Below, in pieces: positions 1-7,372 of a stretch of 22,173 nt of DNA. Below the pieces are notes generated by a model. It searched no databases and was not told the DNA's origin. It saw only the letters and a program-made list of their open reading frames with translations. A program made the translations under genes and the position numbers. Position 1 is the stretch's first letter. Each line of letters starts with the position of its first letter. Source of the DNA: Thermoplasmata archaeon. Its GTDB lineage: Archaea > Thermoplasmatota > Thermoplasmata > Sysuiplasmatales > Sysuiplasmataceae. The DNA is taken from the NCBI GenBank assembly GCA_021796175.1, contig JAJYOM010000010.1, positions 1-22,173 of the forward strand, in the 5' to 3' direction.

Positions 1-622
1 CCCTTATCGCATCGACTATTTCCTGTGCAAACCGCAATCTCCCCTGCAGTGAACCGCCGTAACCGTCTTCGCGCCTGTTGAGTGCCGGTGACAGAAATTC
101 CTGTATGAGATAGCCGTGCGCTCCGTGGAGCTCCACTCCGTCGAAATTGGATCCCCTGGCCAGCTTCGCTGCCCGCACAAAATCTGAAATGACTGATTCG
201 ATATCATCAAGACTCATCTCAGATGGAGTTGTGCCCATGTAGTCGACCGCGGAAGGAGCGAACGGTCGCAACCCTCCTTCTGCATAGAGTGCTTTTCCTC
301 CTGCATGGACCAGCTGCGCGAACACATGTGCCCCTTGTCTGTGTATTCTCTCGGTAAGTCTCCTGAACTTGGGCGTGAAATCATCGTTGTAGAAGCCCAT
401 CTGGTTCCTGGAGCCTTTCGAGTTACGGCTGTTGATGTAGGCGTACTCGGTTATTATCAGCCCCGCTCCGCCTTTTGCCCTTTCCTCGAGATAGGAGATG
501 TGGTTCTCATTTGTGAGGCCGTCAGGATCGCACAGGTTTGAGATCATTGGTGCCATGACCATCCTGTTCCGGATTGCGAGTCTGCCAATCGTTCCGGGTT
601 CGGCAAGCCTGTTACCGCTCAT
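1..622 (-). CDS. Old Yellow Enzyme-family NADH:flavin oxidoreductase, N-terminal 207 residues (cut by window edge)
   Basis: The minus strand from ATG at 622 is open to the window edge and encodes the first 207 residues of a flavin-dependent oxidoreductase of the OYE/2,4-dienoyl-CoA reductase family, which reduces activated C=C bonds with NAD(P)H and FMN. Seen: a typical N-terminal strand (IGRLAIRNRMVMAPM, residues 12-26), the QLVHAGGKA segment (103-111), and the family signature HGAHGYL...FLSP..NRREDGYGGS (166-191), including the substrate-binding His pair region. The C-terminal part of the TIM barrel, and any Fe-S/FAD extension, lies outside the window, so the subclass (simple OYE or dienoyl-CoA reductase) cannot be decided. 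A TATA-like GATATAAAAT on the minus strand at 641-650 is about 24 bp before the ATG, so the transcript is probably leaderless. It lies 67 bp downstream of the CoA-transferase gene on the same strand. Confidence 0.9.
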   Translation of the reverse strand, partial: MSGNRLAEPGTIGRLAIRNRMVMAPMISNLCDPDGLTNENHISYLEERAKGGAGLIITEYAYINSRNSKGSRNQMGFYNDDFTPKFRRLTERIHRQGAHVFAQLVHAGGKALYAEGGLRPFAPSAVDYMGTTPSEMSLDDIESVISDFVRAAKLARGSNFDGVELHGAHGYLIQEFLSPALNRREDGYGGSLQGRLRFAQEIVDAIR

Positions 623-640
623 TTCGCAACACACAGTGTG

Positions 641-650
641 ATTTTATATC
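641..650 (-). promoter_or_regulatory. TATA box of the OYE gene
   Basis: Minus strand reads GATATAAAAT, centred about 24 bp upstream of the ATG at 622. This spacing is what is expected of an archaeal promoter with a leaderless mRNA. Confidence 0.6.
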
Positions 651-689
651 TGAACATTTCCGGTCAATTCGCTGCCCGCACCAGCATGC

Positions 690-1931
690 TCATCTGCCGA
701 ATGCAGCCTTGCGCTCTATCATGCCGCTGATTTCTTTCCCTGTGAAACCGAGCTCACCCAGGAGCTGTCTGGTGTGTTCGCCCAGGAGCGGCGGCGCCAG
801 TCTTATGCCCCCCGGTTTGCCGCTGTGGGAGAAGGGAGATCCTATGCTCCTCACTTTCCCGTATACCGGATGGGCGATGTCCACGATCATGTTCCTTGCC
901 ATGACCTGAGGGTCAGCCACAACGTCGCTTATCCTGTTTATGGGCGCGGCCGGAACGCCCGCCCTTTCGAGCTTCGACATTGCCTCCGAGGTCGTGAGCC
1001 TGGCAAATGCCGGTTCCAGCTTTGAGTTCAGGTGTAACCTGTTTCTCACCCGCAGAGGGTTTGTCCTGAGCCTTGCGTCTTCCATGAGGTCCTTCATGCC
1101 CATGCCTTCGCAGAATTCCTTCCACAGCTTCTCGCTTCCCACCGCAACCGAAACATAGCCGTCAGACGTCTCATACACCTGGTAGGGTGCGATGCTTGGA
1201 TGTGCGGAGCCGAGCCTTGAAGGATTTTCACCAGATGCAAAATAGGCAGTTGCCTGGTGAGTGAGTGTGAGCATGTTGGCATCCAGCATTGACATGTCTA
1301 TGTACTGGCCCCTGCCATCCTTCTGCCTGCTGTACAGCGCGGATGTCACAGACACTGCGGCGAACAGTCCGGATATTATATCCGTTATGGGCACACCGAA
1401 TTTCACTGGCGGCCTTCCCTCTTCCCCTGTCAGGCTCATCAGGCCGCTCATTGCAAGAACGGTCAGATCAAAGCCGGACCTCTCCCTGTAGGGTCCGGTC
1501 TGTCCGAAGCCGGAGATGCTGCAGTATATGAGTCTGCTGTTGTAGCCGGAAAGGGCAGAATGGCCGACTCCAAGCTTGTCGGCTACACCTGGCCTGAAAT
1601 TCTCAATCACGACGTCAGAGCGTTTGGCAAGCCGCCTGATGACTTCTCCGGTTTCTCCCTTCCTGAGATCGAGCGCTATGCTTTTCTTGTTCCTGTTTGT
1701 GCTCATGAAATAAGATGAAATGCCGGACATCTCCGGCGGTGCCCATGCCCTTGTATCATCTCCCTTTTCGGGCTCAACTTTAATGACGTCGGCGCCAAGA
1801 TCGCCCAGAAGCATTGTGCAGAAGGGGCCCGCCATCGCCCTGCTGAAATCAAGGACTGTTATTCCATCAAGAGGACCACAATTCTTTTCGGGAACGGAGT
1901 GCATGTCAGGTGGCAACTTCTCCGCGTTCAT
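690..1931 (-). CDS. Class III CoA-transferase, CaiB/BaiF family
   Basis: A 413-residue protein of the formyl-CoA transferase/CaiB/BaiF family, which moves CoA between carboxylic acids through an aspartyl-CoA anhydride. Seen: LDGITVLDFSRAMAGPFCTM (21-40), the GADVIKVEPEKGDDTR motif (46-61), NKKSIALDL (81-89), VVIENFRPG (107-115), and the probable catalytic Asp184 in GVPITDIISG. Length is normal for the family (about 400). The reading frame stays open upstream to 2489, but that extension runs antisense through kdpF and kdpA, so I start at ATG 1931, 20 residues before the first conserved block. An in-frame ATG at 2000 (MSQHLL...) is possible but overlaps the divergent promoter. The substrate cannot be inferred; the OYE neighbour suggests degradation of an unsaturated or aromatic acid as its CoA ester. 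Confidence 0.9.
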   Translation of the reverse strand: MNAEKLPPDMHSVPEKNCGPLDGITVLDFSRAMAGPFCTMLLGDLGADVIKVEPEKGDDTRAWAPPEMSGISSYFMSTNRNKKSIALDLRKGETGEVIRRLAKRSDVVIENFRPGVADKLGVGHSALSGYNSRLIYCSISGFGQTGPYRERSGFDLTVLAMSGLMSLTGEEGRPPVKFGVPITDIISGLFAAVSVTSALYSRQKDGRGQYIDMSMLDANMLTLTHQATAYFASGENPSRLGSAHPSIAPYQVYETSDGYVSVAVGSEKLWKEFCEGMGMKDLMEDARLRTNPLRVRNRLHLNSKLEPAFARLTTSEAMSKLERAGVPAAPINRISDVVADPQVMARNMIVDIAHPVYGKVRSIGSPFSHSGKPGGIRLAPPLLGEHTRQLLGELGFTGKEISGMIERKAAFGR

Positions 1932-1970
1932 AACACTTTCAGTTGCGCTGGACAGCGTGCGTCTGTTTTT

Positions 1971-1984
1971 GGATACATTTATTA
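1971..1984. promoter_or_regulatory. AT-rich box in the divergent CoA-transferase/kdp promoter
   Basis: The plus strand reads GGATACATTTATTA and the minus strand TAATAAATGTATCC. It is the only AT-rich block between the divergent genes. In the plus direction it would put the start of transcription near 2005, giving a leader of about 14 nt with an AGGT ribosome-binding sequence before kdpF. In the minus direction it would give a leader of about 20 nt for the CoA-transferase. One box could serve both directions. Confidence 0.4.
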
Positions 1985-2018
1985 GGAGGTGCTGACTCAT
2001 TCGCCGCGCGAGGTCAAT

Positions 2019-2111
2019 ATGCTGCCTTTTGGTTACATAGTGGTGGCTGTCTTCATCGCAGCAATGCTCGGTTACCTGACTTATGCGCTGTTGCACGTGG
2101 AGCGCTTCTAA
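2019..2111 (+). CDS. kdpF: KdpF, small subunit of the K+-transporting ATPase (30 aa)
   Basis: A 30-residue ORF, ATG 2019 to TAA 2111, immediately before kdpA. It is one hydrophobic helix (FGYIVVAVFIAAMLGYLTYAL) ending in a short polar tail (LHVERF), the same length and pattern as bacterial KdpF, which has the G-Y-L-x-Y-A-L segment and ends in a short charged tail. KdpF stabilises the KdpFABC complex in the membrane. A weak ribosome-binding sequence (GAGGTC, 2010-2015) lies 4 bases upstream. The gene ends 15 bases before kdpA. An in-frame GTG at 1989 would add ten residues and is less likely because the family starts directly at the helix. Confidence 0.88.
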   Translation: MLPFGYIVVAVFIAAMLGYLTYALLHVERF

Positions 2112-2126
2112 TGGAGCATCGTATCG

Positions 2127-3815
2127 ATGGATCTTGTTGAATATGCACAAATTCTGTTTCTTGTCGTCGTAATTCTGGTTGTCTCCTACTACCTCGGAAT
2201 ATACATGGGGCGCATTTATCTGGGCAAGCGCTCCTTCCTTGACAAATACCTCGGTCCGCTTGAGAACTTCCTGTACGGCCTTATGGGCATAAATCCCAGA
2301 CATGAGATGGACTGGAGGGAGTACCTCAAGGCGTTCCTGATAACAAACGCCATGATGGGGCTGCTTGCATTCGGTACCCTTTTTTTCCAGCAGTTCCTGC
2401 CGCTCAACCCGAATCATGCCGGCGCATTGGGGACGGTTCTCGATTTCAACACAATGACTTCTTTTCTTACAAACACTGACATCCAGCATTACACCGGGGA
2501 GCTGCAGCTCAGCTACTTTTCGCAGATGGGGGCAATTACATTCCTGATGTTCACCTCAGCCGCCTCCGGCATTGTTGTTGCTGTCGCGATGATCAGGGGG
2601 ATTGTCAACCAGAACGGCACGCTTGGCAATTTCTACAAGGATTTCACAATCACTATCACAAGGGTGCTTCTGCCCATCAGCATCATCGAGGCACTTGTGT
2701 TTGTATTCCTCGGAATGCCTCAGACATTCCAGGGTGCTGTTGTTGCACATACACTGAACATGGGAAGCCAGGTCATATACAGGGGGCCGGTCGCTTCACT
2801 TGAGTCAATAAAGTTCCTGGGCACAAACGGCGGCGGTTTCTTCGGCGCCGATTCCGCTTATCCTTTTGAAAATCCCAATGCCCTGGCGGCATACATAGAA
2901 ATGATTTCAGAAGCCTCAATTCCGTTCGGACTGATTTTCTCATACGGCCATATGATCAGAAACCCGAAGCAGGCACGGATGCTTGTTGCAGTCACGATGT
3001 CCCTCTTCCTGGTCGGGCTGGCAATTGCGCTTTATGCCGAAACTATTGCGAACCCCACACTCGCCAGTCTGCCGATAAACCAGTCTGTCGGAAACTGGGC
3101 AGGCAAGGAAACTCGTTTCTCAATCGCCGAGTCCACCTTCAGCCTGATACTCAACACCTATACGATGACCGGCGGACCGATGGTGGCGCTGAACCAGATG
3201 AGTCCGCTCTCGATAGCAAGCTCGCTGTTCGGCATGGAGGTTCAGGGCTCTCCAGGCGGTGTGGGGACAGGCCTGATGAACCTTCTTGTATACGTCATAC
3301 TCGCAGTCTTCATTTCCGGTCTGATGGTCGGAAGGACACCGGAATTCCTTGGAAAGAAGATATCCACAGGCGTAATGAAATATTCCGTCGTCTACATACT
3401 GATACACCCGGTGATCATACTTGCTCCTCTGGCACTCACGGTTATGTCCGGTTTTTCCAGTTTTATACCACTGCCTCCAAATGAGGCATTCACTGCCCTC
3501 CTCTATGAATTCACGAGTGCGGCTGCAAACAACGGCAGTTCTTTCGGTTACCTGATTACCGCACAGAATTCGAATTTCATACTGCTCAGTGAGTCGTTCG
3601 TCATGCTCATCGGCAGATTCGCCCCCATAGTGATAGGCCTCGCTATTGCGGGAGTACTGTCCTCGACCAAGCCGCTTGCCCAGACTAAAAGCGCGGCGGT
3701 GACAGATGATCCCATTTTCGCTGTTTTCCTCTTTGCATTCATAATTGTGCTGAGCGCGCTGCTGTTCCTGCCTGTACTCGCGCTGGGCCCGCTTTCAGGT
3801 TTCCTGGGGGGATGA
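2127..3815 (+). CDS. kdpA: Potassium-transporting ATPase, K+-binding channel-like subunit KdpA
   Basis: A 562-residue integral membrane protein (E. coli KdpA has 557) with about ten transmembrane helices. It is the K+ selectivity-filter subunit of the KdpFABC pump. Seen: first pore loop DFNTMTSFLTNTDIQ, second pore loop GTNGGGFFGADS with Gly232 at the same number as the well-known filter glycine of E. coli, PFENPN just after, the LMVGRTPEFLGKKI linker, and the last pore loop TSAAANNGSSFGYL. The third pore loop (YTMTGGPMVALNQ, about 345-357) is less like the bacterial form. The start ATG 2127 gives a hydrophobic first helix at residue 8; the ATG at 2111 overlapping the kdpF stop is in another frame. 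It ends one base before kdpB. K+ would be captured here under K+ limitation and passed through an internal tunnel to KdpB. Confidence 0.97.
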   Translation: MDLVEYAQILFLVVVILVVSYYLGIYMGRIYLGKRSFLDKYLGPLENFLYGLMGINPRHEMDWREYLKAFLITNAMMGLLAFGTLFFQQFLPLNPNHAGALGTVLDFNTMTSFLTNTDIQHYTGELQLSYFSQMGAITFLMFTSAASGIVVAVAMIRGIVNQNGTLGNFYKDFTITITRVLLPISIIEALVFVFLGMPQTFQGAVVAHTLNMGSQVIYRGPVASLESIKFLGTNGGGFFGADSAYPFENPNALAAYIEMISEASIPFGLIFSYGHMIRNPKQARMLVAVTMSLFLVGLAIALYAETIANPTLASLPINQSVGNWAGKETRFSIAESTFSLILNTYTMTGGPMVALNQMSPLSIASSLFGMEVQGSPGGVGTGLMNLLVYVILAVFISGLMVGRTPEFLGKKISTGVMKYSVVYILIHPVIILAPLALTVMSGFSSFIPLPPNEAFTALLYEFTSAAANNGSSFGYLITAQNSNFILLSESFVMLIGRFAPIVIGLAIAGVLSSTKPLAQTKSAAVTDDPIFAVFLFAFIIVLSALLFLPVLALGPLSGFLGG

Positions 3816-3816
3816 G

Positions 3817-5850
3817 ATGCTCAGCGAAGCGAAGATGCATGCAAGGAAGTACAGGCGGGATGCAATCGCAGGTTCCTTTATAGGCTTCCTTCCTCAGAAG
3901 GCGTTCAGGAACCCCGTGATGTTCGTCGTCTACCTCAGCACGATTCTCATGGCATTGATGACATTCATACCTTCGCTATTCAAAGGCACACTCGGCTCGG
4001 ACTACAATTTCTACTTCTACCTCTATATCACAATAATACTCTTTTTCACTCTCTGGTTTGCCAACTTCTCGGAGTCGCTTGCCGACGCCCAGGGAAAGGC
4101 AAATGCGGAATCACTTAAGGGACTTCGCTCCGAGACAGAAGCAAGAAAGGTCTCCGCCGACGGCTCGGTCGTGAAAGTGAATAGCGGCGAACTAAGAAAG
4201 GGCGACATCATCCTCCTGAAGGAAGGCGAGACTGTTCCGATTGACTGCCAGCTTGTGGAAGGTGCGGTAGTGCTCAACGAGTCGATGATGACTGGTGAAT
4301 CGGAACCGCAGGTGAAGGAGACAGGCGGTGACAAGGATTCTGCACTGGGCGGCACGATAGTCCTTTCAGGGGAGGCGAAGGCGAGGGTCAGCAATGACCC
4401 GGGCAGGACCTTCCTTGACCAGATGATAAACCTGGTGGAGAGCGCGAACAGGCAGAAAACACAGAACGAGATCGCACTCACTCAGCTGCTCATTGCACTG
4501 AGCATGGCACTCATAGTTGTAATTGCCACACTAATACCCGCTTCACAGTTCTTCAAATTCGCGGTTGACACCGGCGCACTCATAGCTCTCCTGATATGCC
4601 TCCTGCCTACGACGATCGGCGCACTCCTGCCCTCGATAAGGATAGCCGGCGTGAACAGGGTGGTGAGGTACAACGTAATTGCCAAGAGCGGAAAGGCAGT
4701 GGAAACTGCGGGCGATCTGGATGTGCTCATACTTGACAAGACCGGCACAATAACGATAGGCAACAGGGTTGCGACAAAAATAGTACCATCGCCGGGAAAG
4801 ACGGAGAAGGATGTGCTGGAGACAGCTTATCTTTCTTCTGCTCTCGACACGACGCCTGAGGGCGTATCAACTATGAAGCTCGCCCACGCAAGGGGCGCCA
4901 GGGTTGACAAGCAGGTCATATCCGAACTGAAGGGAGTCCGTTTCACTGCCGAGACACGCATGAGCGGTTCCGACACACCCGACGGAACACGCATCAGGAA
5001 AGGTTCGGCTGATGCAATGGAAAAGGCAGGCGTCGTCATACCCCCTGCCCTGAGGAGGGAGATGCACGATGCTTCCATGGAGGGTTCCACGCCGCTGCTG
5101 CTGGCAAAGAACGGCGAGGTCGAGGGACTTATCATACTTCAGGACATAATCAAGCCCGGCATAGATGCGCGGATAGCAGAACTGAAGAACATGGGCATCC
5201 GCACCATCATGGTAACCGGCGATAATTTCCTGACCGCCCAGAGCATAGCGAAGAAGGTCGGGGTAGATGAATTCAGGGCTGAGGCGACGCCAAGGGACAA
5301 GATGGAGATAATCGTCAGGGAACAGTCAAAGAACCACCTGATCGCAATGACAGGCGACGGCTCAAACGATGCGCCCGCACTGGCGCAGGCAGATGTCGGT
5401 CTTGCAATGAACTCCGGCACCGCCGTTGCGAAAGATGCCGCGAACATGGTTGACCTCGATTCAGATCCTACCAAACTGATAGAGGTTGTTGCACTTGGAA
5501 AGCAGCTTCTGATAACGAGGGGGGCGCTGACTACATTCAGCATCACCAACGACGTTGCAAAGTACTTTGCCATAATACCGGCTATATTCTCCGCCTTCCT
5601 TCCAGCGCTTGGCGCGTTGAACATTCTACATATCGAGCCACCGTCGCTCGCAGTGCTCTCCACACTGATATTCAATGCAATCATAATTCCCATACTGATC
5701 CCTGTATCTATGCGGGGAGCCAGGTTCCAGGCTACTGACGCACCCACACTGCTGAGGAGAAACATGATTATCTACGGCCTGGGCGGGCTCATATCTGCGT
5801 TCGTCGGAATCAAACTGTTGGCGATGCTGCTGGGGTTGTTCTATGTCTGA
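3817..5850 (+). CDS. kdpB: Potassium-transporting P-type ATPase, catalytic subunit KdpB
   Basis: A 677-residue P-type ATPase (E. coli KdpB 682). Seen: actuator motif MTGES with Ser162, the residue whose phosphorylation inhibits the E. coli enzyme; CLLPTTIGALL in the P-type transmembrane segment; phosphorylation motif DKTGT with Asp307, same number as in E. coli; nucleotide-binding KGSADA (about 392-397); MVTGDN; and hinge motif GDGSNDAPALAQADVGLAMNSGT. Hydrolysis of ATP drives K+ uptake through KdpA. The start ATG 3817 is one base after the kdpA stop, and the last 8 bases overlap kdpC, indicating translational coupling. Every key residue is present, so it should be active. Confidence 0.98.
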   Translation: MLSEAKMHARKYRRDAIAGSFIGFLPQKAFRNPVMFVVYLSTILMALMTFIPSLFKGTLGSDYNFYFYLYITIILFFTLWFANFSESLADAQGKANAESLKGLRSETEARKVSADGSVVKVNSGELRKGDIILLKEGETVPIDCQLVEGAVVLNESMMTGESEPQVKETGGDKDSALGGTIVLSGEAKARVSNDPGRTFLDQMINLVESANRQKTQNEIALTQLLIALSMALIVVIATLIPASQFFKFAVDTGALIALLICLLPTTIGALLPSIRIAGVNRVVRYNVIAKSGKAVETAGDLDVLILDKTGTITIGNRVATKIVPSPGKTEKDVLETAYLSSALDTTPEGVSTMKLAHARGARVDKQVISELKGVRFTAETRMSGSDTPDGTRIRKGSADAMEKAGVVIPPALRREMHDASMEGSTPLLLAKNGEVEGLIILQDIIKPGIDARIAELKNMGIRTIMVTGDNFLTAQSIAKKVGVDEFRAEATPRDKMEIIVREQSKNHLIAMTGDGSNDAPALAQADVGLAMNSGTAVAKDAANMVDLDSDPTKLIEVVALGKQLLITRGALTTFSITNDVAKYFAIIPAIFSAFLPALGALNILHIEPPSLAVLSTLIFNAIIIPILIPVSMRGARFQATDAPTLLRRNMIIYGLGGLISAFVGIKLLAMLLGLFYV

Positions 5851-6454
5851 AAGGGAAAAACCGGTGTCTCACGTACGTGCTGCGCTTGTCCTGGTAGTGC
5901 TGTTCTTCGCCCTGCTTGGCTTCGGATATCCGGGCTTCGTGGCGGTAGTTGTCCACGGAATAGGCCTGGGCTATCAGGCGGATGGAAGCCTGATAACGCA
6001 GAACGGCACAGTTATAGCATCCCAGTTCATCGGCGAGAATTTCTCTTCCCCGTACTACTTCTGGCCGCGTGTTTCAGCCGTGGGCTACAATTCCAGCAAC
6101 GGATCAGGCGGATCCGCGCTCGGCATAATGACTCAGCAATTCTACAACCAGACAAAGAACTATACCGAGTATCTCATAAGTACAGGCAGGGTGAGCAACG
6201 GAACGCTCGTCCCGGCTAACGGCGTTGAACCATCCGGTTCCAGCTTCGATCCGGACATCACCGTCGGCTTCGCATTGTTCCAGCTTTCAAGGGTGGCTTA
6301 CTACAGCCACCTCAACGTCAGCTACCTGAAACAGCTCGTGGACAGATACACCACCCATCCGTATCTCGGTTTCATTGGAAGCACCTATGTGAATGTCGTG
6401 ACGCTCGATATAGCTCTTCACAGAATACTGGTCGGCAACGGCACAATCAGCTGA
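5843..6454 (+). CDS. kdpC: Potassium-transporting ATPase subunit KdpC
   Basis: A 203-residue subunit (E. coli 190) with one N-terminal transmembrane helix (about 11-34) and an extracytoplasmic domain. Seen: GYPGFVAVVVHGIG, IGENFSSPYYFWPRVSAVGYN, GSGGSALGIM, the conserved SFDPDITVGFALFQLSRVA segment (matching the usual DPxIS...Q..RVA), and the C-terminal YVNVVTLDIAL that corresponds to the family's VNVLELNLAL end. KdpC binds KdpA/KdpB and raises ATP affinity. The ATG overlaps the end of kdpB by 8 bases. The exposed domain has many N-x-S/T sites (for example NSSNGS, NQTKNYT, NVS), possible glycosylation sites in archaea. Confidence 0.95.
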   Translation: MSEREKPVSHVRAALVLVVLFFALLGFGYPGFVAVVVHGIGLGYQADGSLITQNGTVIASQFIGENFSSPYYFWPRVSAVGYNSSNGSGGSALGIMTQQFYNQTKNYTEYLISTGRVSNGTLVPANGVEPSGSSFDPDITVGFALFQLSRVAYYSHLNVSYLKQLVDRYTTHPYLGFIGSTYVNVVTLDIALHRILVGNGTIS

Positions 6455-6502
6455 AAGCCGGAGGAAACTCGTTAAGTTGAATAATCATGAAGCCGTAATG
6501 TA

Positions 6503-7372
6503 ATGATGGATAGGATTGATATGGCAGAGCAGGTTGCATCCACGGACCCTCGGGCCCCACAGTCAGGCAGGCTGAAGTTCCAGAAGATACTGGTGCCGGC
6601 CGACTCGAAGGAGACAGCCGAGCTCATGATTCCGCTTGCAAGGAAGCTGCTCGCCAGGGGAGGGGAAATTGTGACGCTGAATATAATCGACACGAGTTTT
6701 CCCCTGGAAGTCATTGACAAGTGGAAGAAGAGCACCAAGATTTCCATAGCGGCAGTCGAGGCTGGCTACAGGCACGAGGTCACTGTCACACCCGAAGTGA
6801 AGAACTCAAGGTCCATAGTCGGCAGCATACTCGAGGAGATTTCACTTCGCAGCATCGGGCTGCTGATGTTTGTCATAAATCCGCATGAAGGCAAAAAGAG
6901 TTTCAGATTCGGCAGCAAGACGAGGAGCATAGCCAGGAACTCTGCCTGCAGCGTTATGATGCTCAACAAGCTTACACTTACAATGCCCAGGAAGCCCTCG
7001 GGCAACATACTCGTCGCAATCAGGGGAGATGAGGAGGGGAGAGAGCTGCTGGCAATAGCGAAGTCGCTCTCAGATGAGCTTGGCGACCTTCCAATAATTC
7101 AGTACAGGATGCCGGACGGCGGCAGCAGGAGGCGCGAGCAGCACAGGCCACATAGCGGCAGCGGCGATTACAGGACATTCGCGAAAGTGTACTATGGGAC
7201 AAGGGTTGCGGATGCGATACTTGGCGAGCTTTCGAAGGAGAGGTATTCAATTGTCCTGATATCGTCGAACATATCAAAGTCAAAGCTGCCCTTCTATTCA
7301 GGGGGTGCTTTCGAGTACCTTATGAAAAACGCACCGTGCCCGGTGATGATTTACAGGAAGGTCACCCGCTGA
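6503..7372 (+). CDS. Tandem universal-stress-protein (UspA) domain protein, KdpQ-like position
   Basis: A 289-residue soluble protein with two Usp-type alpha/beta domains. Domain 1 spans about 24-158 (FQKILVPADSKETAELMIPLARKLL; later ARNSACSVMML). Domain 2 spans about 162-286 (NILVAIRGDEEGRELLAIAKSL; ending NAPCPVMIYRKV). Between strands 2 and 3 of domain 2 is an Arg/His/Gly/Ser-rich stretch (about 208-225). It starts 48 bp after kdpC on the same strand. In haloarchaeal kdp operons a Usp/Cat3-like gene, kdpQ, follows kdpC, and Usp domains also occur in KdpD, so a role in sensing or regulating K+ uptake is a reasonable inference, not shown. Two adjacent ATG codons (6503, 6506) are possible starts. 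AT-rich GTTAAGTTGAATAATC at 6471-6486 may be an internal leaderless promoter. Its last 11 bp overlap the convergent amidohydrolase gene. Confidence 0.85.
   Translation: MMDRIDMAEQVASTDPRAPQSGRLKFQKILVPADSKETAELMIPLARKLLARGGEIVTLNIIDTSFPLEVIDKWKKSTKISIAAVEAGYRHEVTVTPEVKNSRSIVGSILEEISLRSIGLLMFVINPHEGKKSFRFGSKTRSIARNSACSVMMLNKLTLTMPRKPSGNILVAIRGDEEGRELLAIAKSLSDELGDLPIIQYRMPDGGSRRREQHRPHSGSGDYRTFAKVYYGTRVADAILGELSKERYSIVLISSNISKSKLPFYSGGAFEYLMKNAPCPVMIYRKVTR

Noticed and set aside
1932..2489. N-terminal extension of the CoA-transferase frame to 599 residues
   Set aside because: It runs antisense through kdpF and the start of kdpA, is rich in His/Gln/Cys and matches no part of the CaiB family, whose conserved start is near residue 21 of the 413-residue version.
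5139..5765. 208-codon open frame on the minus strand inside kdpB
   Set aside because: Antisense to fully conserved KdpB motifs; composition (Ser/Ala/Met rich) is that of a frame shadow.
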